Assembly: GCA_036139795.1 (NCBI GenBank)
Contig: JAYZYX010000128.1
Coordinates: 1 to 9,198 of the forward strand
DNA from: Donghicola sp036139795
GTDB lineage: Bacteria > Pseudomonadota > Alphaproteobacteria > Rhodobacterales > Rhodobacteraceae
Reading direction: 5' to 3'
DNA: 9,198 nucleotides
The position numbers were made by a program, and so were the translations under genes. Below, piece after piece: positions 1 to 5,258 of this stretch. The notes under the pieces were generated by a model. It had not been told where the DNA came from, made no database searches, and worked only from the letters and a program-made list of their open reading frames with translations. Numbering within the stretch: the stretch's first letter is position 1; each line of letters begins with the position of its first letter.

Positions 1-124
1 CGGAATCACCGAACACGGGGTGACATCTTTGGTAGACCTTGGCGTGCCTGTGACGATGGATGATCTGGATGTGGCGTTGCGCCACACATTCGATCAACAC
101 TTCGGCGCTATCTCAGAGGTCTAA
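1..124 (+). CDS. 3' end of an unrecognised protein-coding gene
   Basis: An open frame enters from the left edge (first full codon at base 2) and stops at TAA 122-124, giving the last 40 residues of a protein. The visible tail starts GITEHGVTSLVDLGVPV and ends HFGAISEV. Its codon use is like that of the neighbouring genes, and it stops 96 bp before cycA on the same strand, which supports a real gene. I see no motif that identifies a family, and I do not assign a function. The frame is the only one open across the segment in this direction and ends cleanly before the cycA leader, so its being coding is likely but unproven. Confidence 0.6.
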   Translation, partial: GITEHGVTSLVDLGVPVTMDDLDVALRHTFDQHFGAISEV

Positions 125-153
125 GCGAAAGGTCGCATTTGATTTCCCCGTTG

Positions 154-166
154 CAGATGGCATCTG
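154..166. promoter_or_regulatory. 13-bp perfect palindrome upstream of cycA
   Basis: CAGATG-G-CATCTG is a perfect 6+1+6 dyad, 55 bp before the cycA start. It lies in the only non-coding stretch that can hold the cycA promoter, so it is a candidate operator. No regulator is identified. A related CAGAT/ATCTG dyad with a wider spacer is found upstream of ctaD at 635-651. Confidence 0.35.
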
Positions 167-176
167 TGTAGGTGAT

Positions 177-197
177 CTTGCGGACCAAACGCGCAAG
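177..197. promoter_or_regulatory. Inverted repeat in cycA leader
   Basis: CTTGCG (177-182) and CGCAAG (192-197) are perfect inverted arms separated by 9 nt, ending 11 nt before the purine-rich ribosome binding site of cycA. It could be a protein-binding dyad or a small leader hairpin. With 6-bp arms it could also be chance. Confidence 0.25.
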
Positions 198-220
198 CCA
201 CGTTAAAAAGGGGGAACCTC

Positions 221-601
221 ATGAAAACCATCCTGACCGCAGCTGCCACTCTGATCGCTCTTTCCGCGCCCGCATTTGCCGACGGCGATGCCGCCAAAGG
301 CGAAAAAGAGTTCAAGCGCTGCAAAGCCTGCCACACCATCGACGAAGGCGGCGCCAACAAGACCGGCCCGAACCTTTATGGCGTTGTCGGCCGCGCCCCC
401 GGCGCCGTGGCAGAGTTCGGCTATAGCAGCGACCTGCTGAAATATGCGGAAGAAAACCCTGATGTTGTGTGGGATGCCGAAACTCTGGCGGCCTACATCC
501 CGAACCCTTCCGAGTTCATCGGCGGCAAGTCCAAAATGACCGCGCAGCGGGTCAAGAATATGGAAGACCTGATCGCATATCTGGATTCGGTCGACGACTA
601 A
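221..601 (+). CDS. cycA: Cytochrome c550/c2-type class I cytochrome c
   Basis: This 126-residue protein is a secreted mono-haem cytochrome c that carries electrons in the periplasm, most plausibly from the bc1 complex to the aa3 oxidase encoded next door. Residues 1-20 form a signal peptide ending in APAFA, with a mature start at D21. The haem attachment motif CKACH is at 34-38 (C34, C37, H38 axial ligand), and M106 in the context GGKSKMTAQ is the expected sixth ligand. TGPNLYG (48-54) and Y92-IPNP are typical class I positions. The mature part, about 106 residues, is shorter than the Paracoccus c550 and Rhodobacter c2 proteins I recall, so loop insertions are reduced. The chain is rich in acidic residues and ends SVDD. 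The ATG at 221 is preceded by AAGGGGG (208-214) at suitable spacing. The cycA-ctaD order is known from Paracoccus denitrificans. The family is certain; the symbol rests on synteny. Confidence 0.93.
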   Translation: MKTILTAAATLIALSAPAFADGDAAKGEKEFKRCKACHTIDEGGANKTGPNLYGVVGRAPGAVAEFGYSSDLLKYAEENPDVVWDAETLAAYIPNPSEFIGGKSKMTAQRVKNMEDLIAYLDSVDD

Positions 602-634
602 GGCCCTAACAGGCCGATATGCACCTTTTCTGAG

Positions 635-651
635 CAGATTTTTTTGATCTG
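635..651. promoter_or_regulatory. CAGAT/ATCTG dyad overlapping the FNR-type site
   Basis: CAGAT (635-639) and ATCTG (647-651) are inverted arms around a 7-nt spacer of six T and one G. Adding G634 and C652 makes the arms 6 bp. The right arm overlaps the left half and spacer of the FNR-type site. It follows the cycA stop, but the T run lies in the loop rather than after the stem, so it does not look like an intrinsic terminator. Confidence 0.3.
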
Positions 652-657
652 CGTCAA
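644..657. promoter_or_regulatory. FNR/FnrL-type binding site upstream of ctaD
   Basis: TTGAT-CTGC-GTCAA matches the FNR/CRP-family consensus TTGAT-N4-ATCAA at 9 of 10 half-site positions. It lies in the cycA-ctaD gap, centred at 650.5, about 109 bp before the ctaD start. FnrL-type oxygen sensors with a 4Fe-4S cluster control respiratory oxidase genes in Rhodobacteraceae. Whether it activates or represses cannot be told, because I could not place the -10 and -35 elements with confidence. Repression of the low-affinity aa3 oxidase when oxygen is scarce would be the simplest role. Confidence 0.7.
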
Positions 658-663
658 AGTCGT

Positions 664-677
664 CCATTGCCCAATGG
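664..677. promoter_or_regulatory. CCATTG-CC-CAATGG palindrome in ctaD leader
   Basis: A perfect 6+2+6 dyad centred at 670.5, exactly 20 bp (about two helical turns) downstream of the centre of the FNR-type site. That phasing would put two bound proteins on nearly the same DNA face. No known regulator consensus is recognised. Confidence 0.35.
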
Positions 678-708
678 CGAGGTGCATTCTAAAACCCGAA
701 TGGAATCC

Positions 709-732
709 GGGCGCGGAGGTAACTCTGCGCCC
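709..732 (+). promoter_or_regulatory. Leader hairpin with GTAA tetraloop before ctaD
   Basis: Arms 709-718 and 723-732 pair over 10 bp (nine Watson-Crick pairs and one G-U at 715/726) around the tetraloop GTAA (719-722), which fits the stable GNRA class. The 5' arm and loop contain a perfect Shine-Dalgarno-like GGAGGT (715-720) with no start codon at the right distance. The hairpin ends 14 nt before the true ctaD ribosome binding site AGGAGG (747-752). There is no T run after it, so it is not a simple terminator. It may protect the mRNA 5' end or tune translation. Confidence 0.55.
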
Positions 733-759
733 TTAAACTCACCAGCAGGAGGCAAGAGT

Positions 760-2430
760 ATGGCGGACGCAGCCATTCACGGCCACGAGCATGAAGACAA
801 CCGGGGCTTCTTCACCCGGTGGTTCATGTCGACCAACCACAAGGACATCGGGATCCTCTACGTCATCACCGCGGCGTTTGTAGGTCTGATCTCGGTCGCC
901 TTCACCGTTTATATGCGCTTGGAGCTGATGCACCCGGGCGTACAATACATGTGTCTTGAAGGCGCACGCTTCTTCGCCAGCGACGAAGTCTGTACCCCCA
1001 ACGGCCACCTGTGGAACGTAATGATCACCTACCACGGCATCCTGATGATGTTCTTCGTGGTGATCCCCGCGCTGTTCGGCGGCTTCGGCAACTACTTCAT
1101 GCCGCTGCAGATCGGTGCTCCGGACATGGCGTTCCCCCGTCTGAACAACCTCAGCTACTGGCTCTACGTCGCCGGTACTGCACTTGGCGTGGCCTCGCTG
1201 CTGTCGCCCGGCGGTAACGACCAGCTGGGTTCGGGTGTTGGCTGGGTTCTGTACGCGCCCCTCTCGACCAACGAAGCAGGTTACTCGATGGATCTGGCGA
1301 TCTTCGCCGTTCACGTTTCGGGTGCTTCGTCGATCCTGGGTGCGATCAACATCATCACTACATTCCTGAACATGCGCGCGCCTGGCATGACCCTGCACAA
1401 GGTTCCGCTGTTCGCATGGTCGATCTTCGTGACCGCATGGCTGATCCTGCTGTCGCTGCCCGTTCTGGCCGGCGCCATCACCATGCTGCTGACCGACCGT
1501 AACTTCGGCACTGCCTTCTTCCAGCCTGCTGGCGGCGGCGACCCGATCCTGTACCAGCACATCCTGTGGTTCTTCGGTCACCCCGAAGTGTACATCATCA
1601 TTCTGCCCGGCTTCGGTCTGATCAGCCACATCATCGCGACCTTCTCGCGCAAGCCCGTCTTCGGCTACCTGCCGATGGTCTACGCAATGGTTGCAATCGG
1701 TGTTCTCGGCTTCGTCGTGTGGGCGCACCACATGTACACCGTCGGCATGAGCCTGCGTCAGCAGTCCTACTTCATGATGGCCACCATGGTTATCGCGGTT
1801 CCCACCGGCGTGAAGATCTTCAGCTGGCTGGCAACCATGTGGGGCGGCTCGATCGAGTTCAAAGCACCCATGCTGTGGGCTCTGGGCTTCCTGTTCCTGT
1901 TCACCGTTGGTGGCGTGACCGGCGTTGTCCTGTCGCAGGCAGGTCTGGACCGCGCATACCATGACACCTACTACGTTGTGGCACACTTCCACTACGTGAT
2001 GTCGCTGGGTGCGGTGTTCTGTATCTTCGCAGGTATCTACTACTACTTCGGCAAAGTGACCGGCCGTCAGTACCCCGAGTGGGCTGCCAAGCTGCACTTC
2101 TGGATGATGTTCATCGGCGCCAACCTGACCTTCTTCCCCCAGCACTTCCTGGGCCGTCAAGGCATGCCCCGTCGTTACATCGACTACCCCGAAGCCTTCG
2201 CTTTCTGGAACTACGTCTCGTCGATCGGCGCATTCCTGGCCTTCGCTTCGTTCCTGTTCTTCTTCGGCATCATGTTCTACTCGCTGTTCTTCGGCAAGAA
2301 AGAGACCCGTGCCAACTACTGGAACGAATACGCAGACACTCTGGAATGGACCCTGCCCTCGCCGCCGCCCGAACACACCTTCGAGCAGCTGCCCAAGCAG
2401 GAAGACTGGGACAAGGGCCACGCCCACTAA
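760..2430 (+). CDS. ctaD: Cytochrome c oxidase subunit I, aa3-type
   Basis: This 556-residue protein is the catalytic subunit of the inner-membrane haem-copper oxidase that reduces O2 to water and pumps protons. Key residues of type A1 oxidases are present: H92 and H411 (low-spin haem a ligands), H274, H323 and H324 (CuB), Y278 (cross-linked tyrosine), H409 (haem a3 ligand), D122 and E276 (D-channel), and K352 (K-channel). HPEVYI is at 274-279 and AHFHYVMS at 408-415. About twelve membrane helices are evident. The numbering runs ten behind the Rhodobacter sphaeroides protein because the loop near residues 65-80 is shorter. The start is ATG 760, preceded by AGGAGG (747-752) at 7 nt and giving the family's N-terminus MADAAIHGHEHE. 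An in-frame TTG at 667 would add 31 unlikely residues covering the leader hairpin. Subunits II and III are not in the window, as expected for a family in which ctaD is often unlinked. Confidence 0.98.
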   Translation: MADAAIHGHEHEDNRGFFTRWFMSTNHKDIGILYVITAAFVGLISVAFTVYMRLELMHPGVQYMCLEGARFFASDEVCTPNGHLWNVMITYHGILMMFFVVIPALFGGFGNYFMPLQIGAPDMAFPRLNNLSYWLYVAGTALGVASLLSPGGNDQLGSGVGWVLYAPLSTNEAGYSMDLAIFAVHVSGASSILGAINIITTFLNMRAPGMTLHKVPLFAWSIFVTAWLILLSLPVLAGAITMLLTDRNFGTAFFQPAGGGDPILYQHILWFFGHPEVYIIILPGFGLISHIIATFSRKPVFGYLPMVYAMVAIGVLGFVVWAHHMYTVGMSLRQQSYFMMATMVIAVPTGVKIFSWLATMWGGSIEFKAPMLWALGFLFLFTVGGVTGVVLSQAGLDRAYHDTYYVVAHFHYVMSLGAVFCIFAGIYYYFGKVTGRQYPEWAAKLHFWMMFIGANLTFFPQHFLGRQGMPRRYIDYPEAFAFWNYVSSIGAFLAFASFLFFFGIMFYSLFFGKKETRANYWNEYADTLEWTLPSPPPEHTFEQLPKQEDWDKGHAH

Positions 2431-2455
2431 TCCCGGGATCCAGATCCTGAATTGC

Positions 2456-2489
2456 AAAGGCCCGGGGGAAACCTCGGGCCTTTCTTCTT
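2456..2489 (+). terminator. Intrinsic terminator after ctaD
   Basis: Arms 2456-2467 and 2472-2483 form a 12-bp stem (AAAGGCCCG with CGGGCCTTT, then a G-U and two G-C pairs) closed by a GAAA tetraloop (2468-2471). It is followed by TTTCTTCTT. This is a textbook Rho-independent terminator 25 bp after the ctaD stop. Confidence 0.92.
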
Positions 2490-2521
2490 GTCGCCAGCCT
2501 TGGCTCTCCTAGGTACCGCTC

Positions 2522-3046
2522 ATGCCATATGAATGGGTCACCCCCCTTCCCGCCGATCCCACAGCGCCCCACCCCAAGGGCCCACTGGCCGAGATGCACC
2601 TCTGGCCCTACCGCTCGCTGCCAAGGCGGGGCTTTGCGGCCTTTCTGGGCATCACAGCGGCATTGGTCTTCCTGCCCCTCGCGGCGGTGCTGGGATCGGC
2701 TGTCCTCTGGGGCCTTCTGCCCTTTGTCGTGATTGCCTTCGGCCTCACTTGGTACCTGATCGAGCGCAGCTACAAAGACGGCGAAATCCTCGAAACGCTG
2801 ATCATCCAGAACAGCGAAATCCACTTGCTGCGCCAGTCGGCCAAAGCACCGGATGCGGAATGGCGCTGCAATGTCTACTGGGCGCAGGTCTCGCTACACC
2901 CACGCGGTGGCCCGGTGCCGAACTACGTGACCCTGAAAGGCAACGGACGCGAGGTTGAGATCGGCGCGTTTCTGAGCGAAGAGGAACGCAAAGCTCTTTA
3001 CGACGAGCTTCTGCTCACCCTGCCCCGCGCTACGCATTTCTACTAG
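2522..3046 (+). CDS. DUF2244 family membrane protein
   Basis: The 174-residue product fits DUF2244 proteins, a family of unknown function common in alphaproteobacteria and, as I recall, often found near ctaD. The N-terminal 36 residues are proline-rich. Two hydrophobic helices follow at about 37-57 and 60-80, joined by a very short turn. A soluble C-terminal domain (81-174) then contains ERSYKDGEILETL (81-93), a WRCNVYWAQV segment (114-123) and a late KGNGREVEIGAFLSEEER (139-156). The helical hairpin with a C-terminal beta-rich domain suggests a cytoplasmic domain anchored in the inner membrane, but that is inference. The start ATG 2522 has only a weak AGGT (2511-2514) ahead of it. It starts 32 bp after the ctaD terminator, so it has little room for its own promoter. 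Its stop overlaps the ribosome binding site of the next gene. Confidence 0.85.
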   Translation: MPYEWVTPLPADPTAPHPKGPLAEMHLWPYRSLPRRGFAAFLGITAALVFLPLAAVLGSAVLWGLLPFVVIAFGLTWYLIERSYKDGEILETLIIQNSEIHLLRQSAKAPDAEWRCNVYWAQVSLHPRGGPVPNYVTLKGNGREVEIGAFLSEEERKALYDELLLTLPRATHFY

Positions 3047-3054
3047 GACATCCC

Positions 3055-3969
3055 ATGGCCCAAGTCCCCGCCACCCCAAAGCTTCGCCGCCTGATGCTCC
3101 GGACATGGGCAAAGCTGATCGGTCCCGCAGCGCTGGCCCGCAGCGCGGACCTGCAAGCCTCGGAACGGGCTGCCCTCAACCTGCGCGCGGCACAGGCTGC
3201 AACCGCGCCGGAAAACCCCACAGTTGTCTTTCTGATCCCGCTAGTGGGCCAGCATCACGTGGGTAACTGGCAAGAAGTCAAAGACCGCCTCTCGGCCACC
3301 CTGCGCAGCCTCATCTCCCAAACCGATCCAAACTGGATTGCAGTGATCTGCGGACAAGATGCCCCCGACCTGCCCGATGATCCGCGCATCCGCTTCCAGC
3401 CCTTCACCACCCCGATCGAGGGGAACGACAAATGGGCCAAGCTACGCCAGCTGACGGAAAACCTTGCCCAATACGCGGCCCCTTCAGGCTACGCGATGAC
3501 ATTTGACGCAGATGATCTGGCCCACCCTGAACTGGTCGCAGAAATGCGCAGCCGCAAGGCCGCAGGCGGCTATCTGATGACCGAAGGCTACGTCTATGAC
3601 GTGGGCAACACCCGCATCGCTCGCGCAGCCCCACCCAGCCTTGCCACACCGCTCAGGAAGCCCTTCTGGAAACTCTGCGGCAGCTGCTGCGCCTATGCCT
3701 TCGACCTGCGCCAAAATCCCGCCGAACAAATCGCCTTCCTGACCGAGGCCACCCAGCACGAACACCGCATGTTCCCCTACCTTGGCGCTCTCGCGGGCCG
3801 CACGCTGACAGCGCTCAGCGCGCCCAAAGCCCTCTACATGCTGAACCATGGGGAAAACTTCGGCGCCCGCCGTGGCCGCGTCAGCTTCAAACAGCGCTTC
3901 ACCCAGCGGTTCGAAATCACTGACCCCGAAAGCCTGAAAGAAATCCGCAAGGACTTCGCCCTCGACTAA
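3055..3969 (+). CDS. GT-A-fold glycosyltransferase (family 2-like)
   Basis: The 304-residue protein looks like a GT-A glycosyltransferase. A beta strand VVFLIPLVG (57-65) begins the nucleotide-sugar domain. SLISQT (85-90) with DPNWIAVICG (91-100) is the usual opening of GT2-like enzymes. D151-A-D153-D154 in MTFDADDL is the DxD metal and sugar-nucleotide motif. The C-terminal half has a cysteine cluster CGSCC (208-212), then TQHEHRMFPYL (233-243), where an Asp/Glu/His catalytic base would be sought. There is no signal peptide and no membrane helix, so it is probably cytoplasmic. The acceptor and sugar are unknown. It lies 8 bp after the DUF2244 gene; the AGGA (3045-3048) before ATG 3055 overlaps that gene's TAG stop, so they are probably co-transcribed. 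It converges on lpxB, so a role in cell-surface glycans is possible but unproven. Confidence 0.8.
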   Translation: MAQVPATPKLRRLMLRTWAKLIGPAALARSADLQASERAALNLRAAQAATAPENPTVVFLIPLVGQHHVGNWQEVKDRLSATLRSLISQTDPNWIAVICGQDAPDLPDDPRIRFQPFTTPIEGNDKWAKLRQLTENLAQYAAPSGYAMTFDADDLAHPELVAEMRSRKAAGGYLMTEGYVYDVGNTRIARAAPPSLATPLRKPFWKLCGSCCAYAFDLRQNPAEQIAFLTEATQHEHRMFPYLGALAGRTLTALSAPKALYMLNHGENFGARRGRVSFKQRFTQRFEITDPESLKEIRKDFALD

Positions 3970-3979
3970 CGCCCCATAG

Positions 3980-4063
3980 GCTTCTTTATTGCAAAAATAC
4001 TCACGGCGCAGGGCTCTCCGCCCCGCGCCGCATGCATTGCTTCTTCTTGATCCAAATACTCAC
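3980..4063. repeat. Two imperfect 25-nt direct repeats flanking a hairpin
   Basis: Copy 1 (3980-4004) and copy 2 (4039-4063) match at 18 of 25 positions. Both begin GCTTCTT and end AAATACTCAC, and the mismatches are confined to the middle. Their starts are 59 bp apart, with a GC-rich stem-loop between them. They occupy the convergent gap between the glycosyltransferase and lpxB. From memory, sequences of the form GAGTATTT...AAGAAG (the minus-strand reading) are frequent between genes in Rhodobacteraceae, so this is probably a genus- or family-wide intergenic element. Confidence 0.6.
3993..4029 (-). terminator. Probable lpxB operon terminator in convergent gap
   Basis: Arms 4005-4014 and 4020-4029 form a GC-rich stem (GGCGC and GGGC with GCCC and GCGCC, one A-C mismatch at 4010/4024) around a 5-nt loop. 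Read on the minus strand, the stem is followed by GTGAG and then TATTTTTG, a moderate U-tract. It would end transcripts leaving lpxB about 66 bp after its stop. The plus-strand side has only a distant pyrimidine run, so termination of the glycosyltransferase transcript here would be weaker. Confidence 0.55.
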
Positions 4064-4094
4064 AGACGGGCTATCACCACCGGCGCAACAGGCG

Positions 4095-5258
4095 TCAAAC
4101 GTCCCGCCCAAGGCCCCGCAAGACAGCGCGGGCGGCCCGCAGACCCGGAGCTTCTCCGCCCGCACCCAACAAATCCATCGTCCGCGCCATAGCCTCATAC
4201 TGGGCCTCGGGCTTTTCCAGCACCTCCAGCACCGCATGGGCGATGGGCTGGGGCTGGCAGGCGTCTCCGATGAACTCTGGCACCACACGGGTATCCGAGA
4301 CCAGCGAGACAAGTGTCGTCGTATCCACTAACAGCATCCGGCTGATGATCTGGCGGCTCAGCCAGTTCATATCATAGGCGATGACCATAGGCGTCTCGGC
4401 CGCGGCCAACTCCAATGACACCGTACCCGAGGCCGCTAAAGCCACCTCAGCCGCCGCAAAAGCCCCGCGTTTCATAGCGGCCATATCGTGACCCAGATCA
4501 CGGGGGTCCAGCACGATCATATCCTTGGGCCAGAGCCCACGCTCGGCCTGCAACAGATCGGCCACGGGGCCAGCTGCGGGCAACACAAGCCGCAGATCGG
4601 GCCTTGCCGCCCGAATAATGTCCAGCGCCGACCGGAACACAGGGCCCAGACGGGTTACCTCGCCCCTGCGCGAGCCAGGCAGCACCAACAGCACCGGATC
4701 CTCGCCCAGATCATAGCGTTCGCGGAAGGCTGCGATCTCGGCCACGGTTGCACGCGGTTGCGCGGCCACCGGATGGCCGACAAAATCGCACTCCATCCCC
4801 GCCGCTTCCATATAGGGCGGCTCGAACGGCAAAAGGGCCAGCACCTGATCGATGTGCCGCGCCATCTTGGCGGCACGCTTTGGCCGCCATGCCCAAACCG
4901 ACGGGGCCACATAATGGACCGTGCGGATATGAGGCGCCTTTTCACGAACGATCTTCGCAACGCGCAGGCAGAAATCAGGGGCATCGATGGTGATCATCAC
5001 ATCGGGTGCCATTTCGATCACCGCCTCGGCGCATTCGCGGATACGACGCTTCAGCTCGAAATATTTGGGCAGCACCTCGGCGATGCCCATCAGGCTCAGT
5101 TCGTCCATAGGGAACTGACTGGTCAGACCTTGGTCCTTCATCAAAGGACCGCCGACCCCTTGGTATGTGACAGGACCGGCCAGTTCATTCAAGCCGGCCA
5201 TCAACGCGCCGCCGAGCGCATCGCCCGAAGGCTCGCCCGCGATGATATAGACCTTCAT
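4095..5258 (-). CDS. lpxB: Lipid-A-disaccharide synthase
   Basis: This 387-residue enzyme is a GT19 glycosyltransferase. It joins 2,3-diacylglucosamine-1-phosphate to UDP-2,3-diacylglucosamine, making the beta-1,6-linked disaccharide of lipid A at the cytoplasmic face of the inner membrane. Family motifs are clear: GEPSGD at 8-13, VGGPLM (35-40), IDAPDF (91-96, holding the Asp shown to be important in E. coli), HYVAPSVWAW (115-124), VGHPV (160-164) and LPGSRRGE (193-200). The length matches the family. Its ATG overlaps the lpxI TGA in an ATGA arrangement, with AAGGAA (5266-5271) at 7 nt, so it is translationally coupled to lpxI, whose product is its substrate. It is the last gene of the operon. 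Confidence 0.97.
   Translation of the reverse strand: MKVYIIAGEPSGDALGGALMAGLNELAGPVTYQGVGGPLMKDQGLTSQFPMDELSLMGIAEVLPKYFELKRRIRECAEAVIEMAPDVMITIDAPDFCLRVAKIVREKAPHIRTVHYVAPSVWAWRPKRAAKMARHIDQVLALLPFEPPYMEAAGMECDFVGHPVAAQPRATVAEIAAFRERYDLGEDPVLLVLPGSRRGEVTRLGPVFRSALDIIRAARPDLRLVLPAAGPVADLLQAERGLWPKDMIVLDPRDLGHDMAAMKRGAFAAAEVALAASGTVSLELAAAETPMVIAYDMNWLSRQIISRMLLVDTTTLVSLVSDTRVVPEFIGDACQPQPIAHAVLEVLEKPEAQYEAMARTMDLLGAGGEAPGLRAARAVLRGLGRDV

Larger units (their letters stand above)
619..687. repeat. 8-bp inverted arms bracketing the FNR-type site
   Basis: ATGCACCT (619-626) and AGGTGCAT (680-687) are exact reverse complements and enclose the FNR-type site and the 664-677 palindrome. They could pair in RNA or mark a DNA-binding arrangement. 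An 8-bp match over this distance can arise by chance, so this is recorded as an observation only. Confidence 0.25.

Noticed and set aside
634..652. GCAGAT/ATCTGC stem as a cycA terminator
   Set aside because: The T run is in the loop rather than after the stem, so it does not have intrinsic terminator form. It is kept only as a dyad overlapping the FNR-type site.
203..667. 154-residue minus-strand open frame opposite cycA
   Set aside because: The plus strand encodes an unmistakable haem protein. The antisense frame has no recognisable features and runs across the ctaD control region.
667..759. Upstream in-frame extension of ctaD from a TTG at 667
   Set aside because: It would add 31 residues unlike the family, covering the palindrome and leader hairpin. 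ATG 760 has AGGAGG at 7 nt and gives the family's usual N-terminus.
2430..2447. Overlapping short palindromes ATCCCGGGAT and GGATC-CA-GATCC after the ctaD stop
   Set aside because: Short, restriction-site-like palindromes just before a clear terminator. No arrangement suggests function and chance is likely.
739..2457. 572-residue open frame antisense to ctaD
   Set aside because: Low-complexity Val/Glu/His/Gln-rich translation without domains. It mirrors the strongly biased codon use of a highly expressed gene on the other strand.
4047..4060. FNR-like TTGAT at 4047 in the convergent gap
   Set aside because: Only one half-site is present; the expected ATCAA partner is absent, and the segment is explained by the 25-nt repeat.
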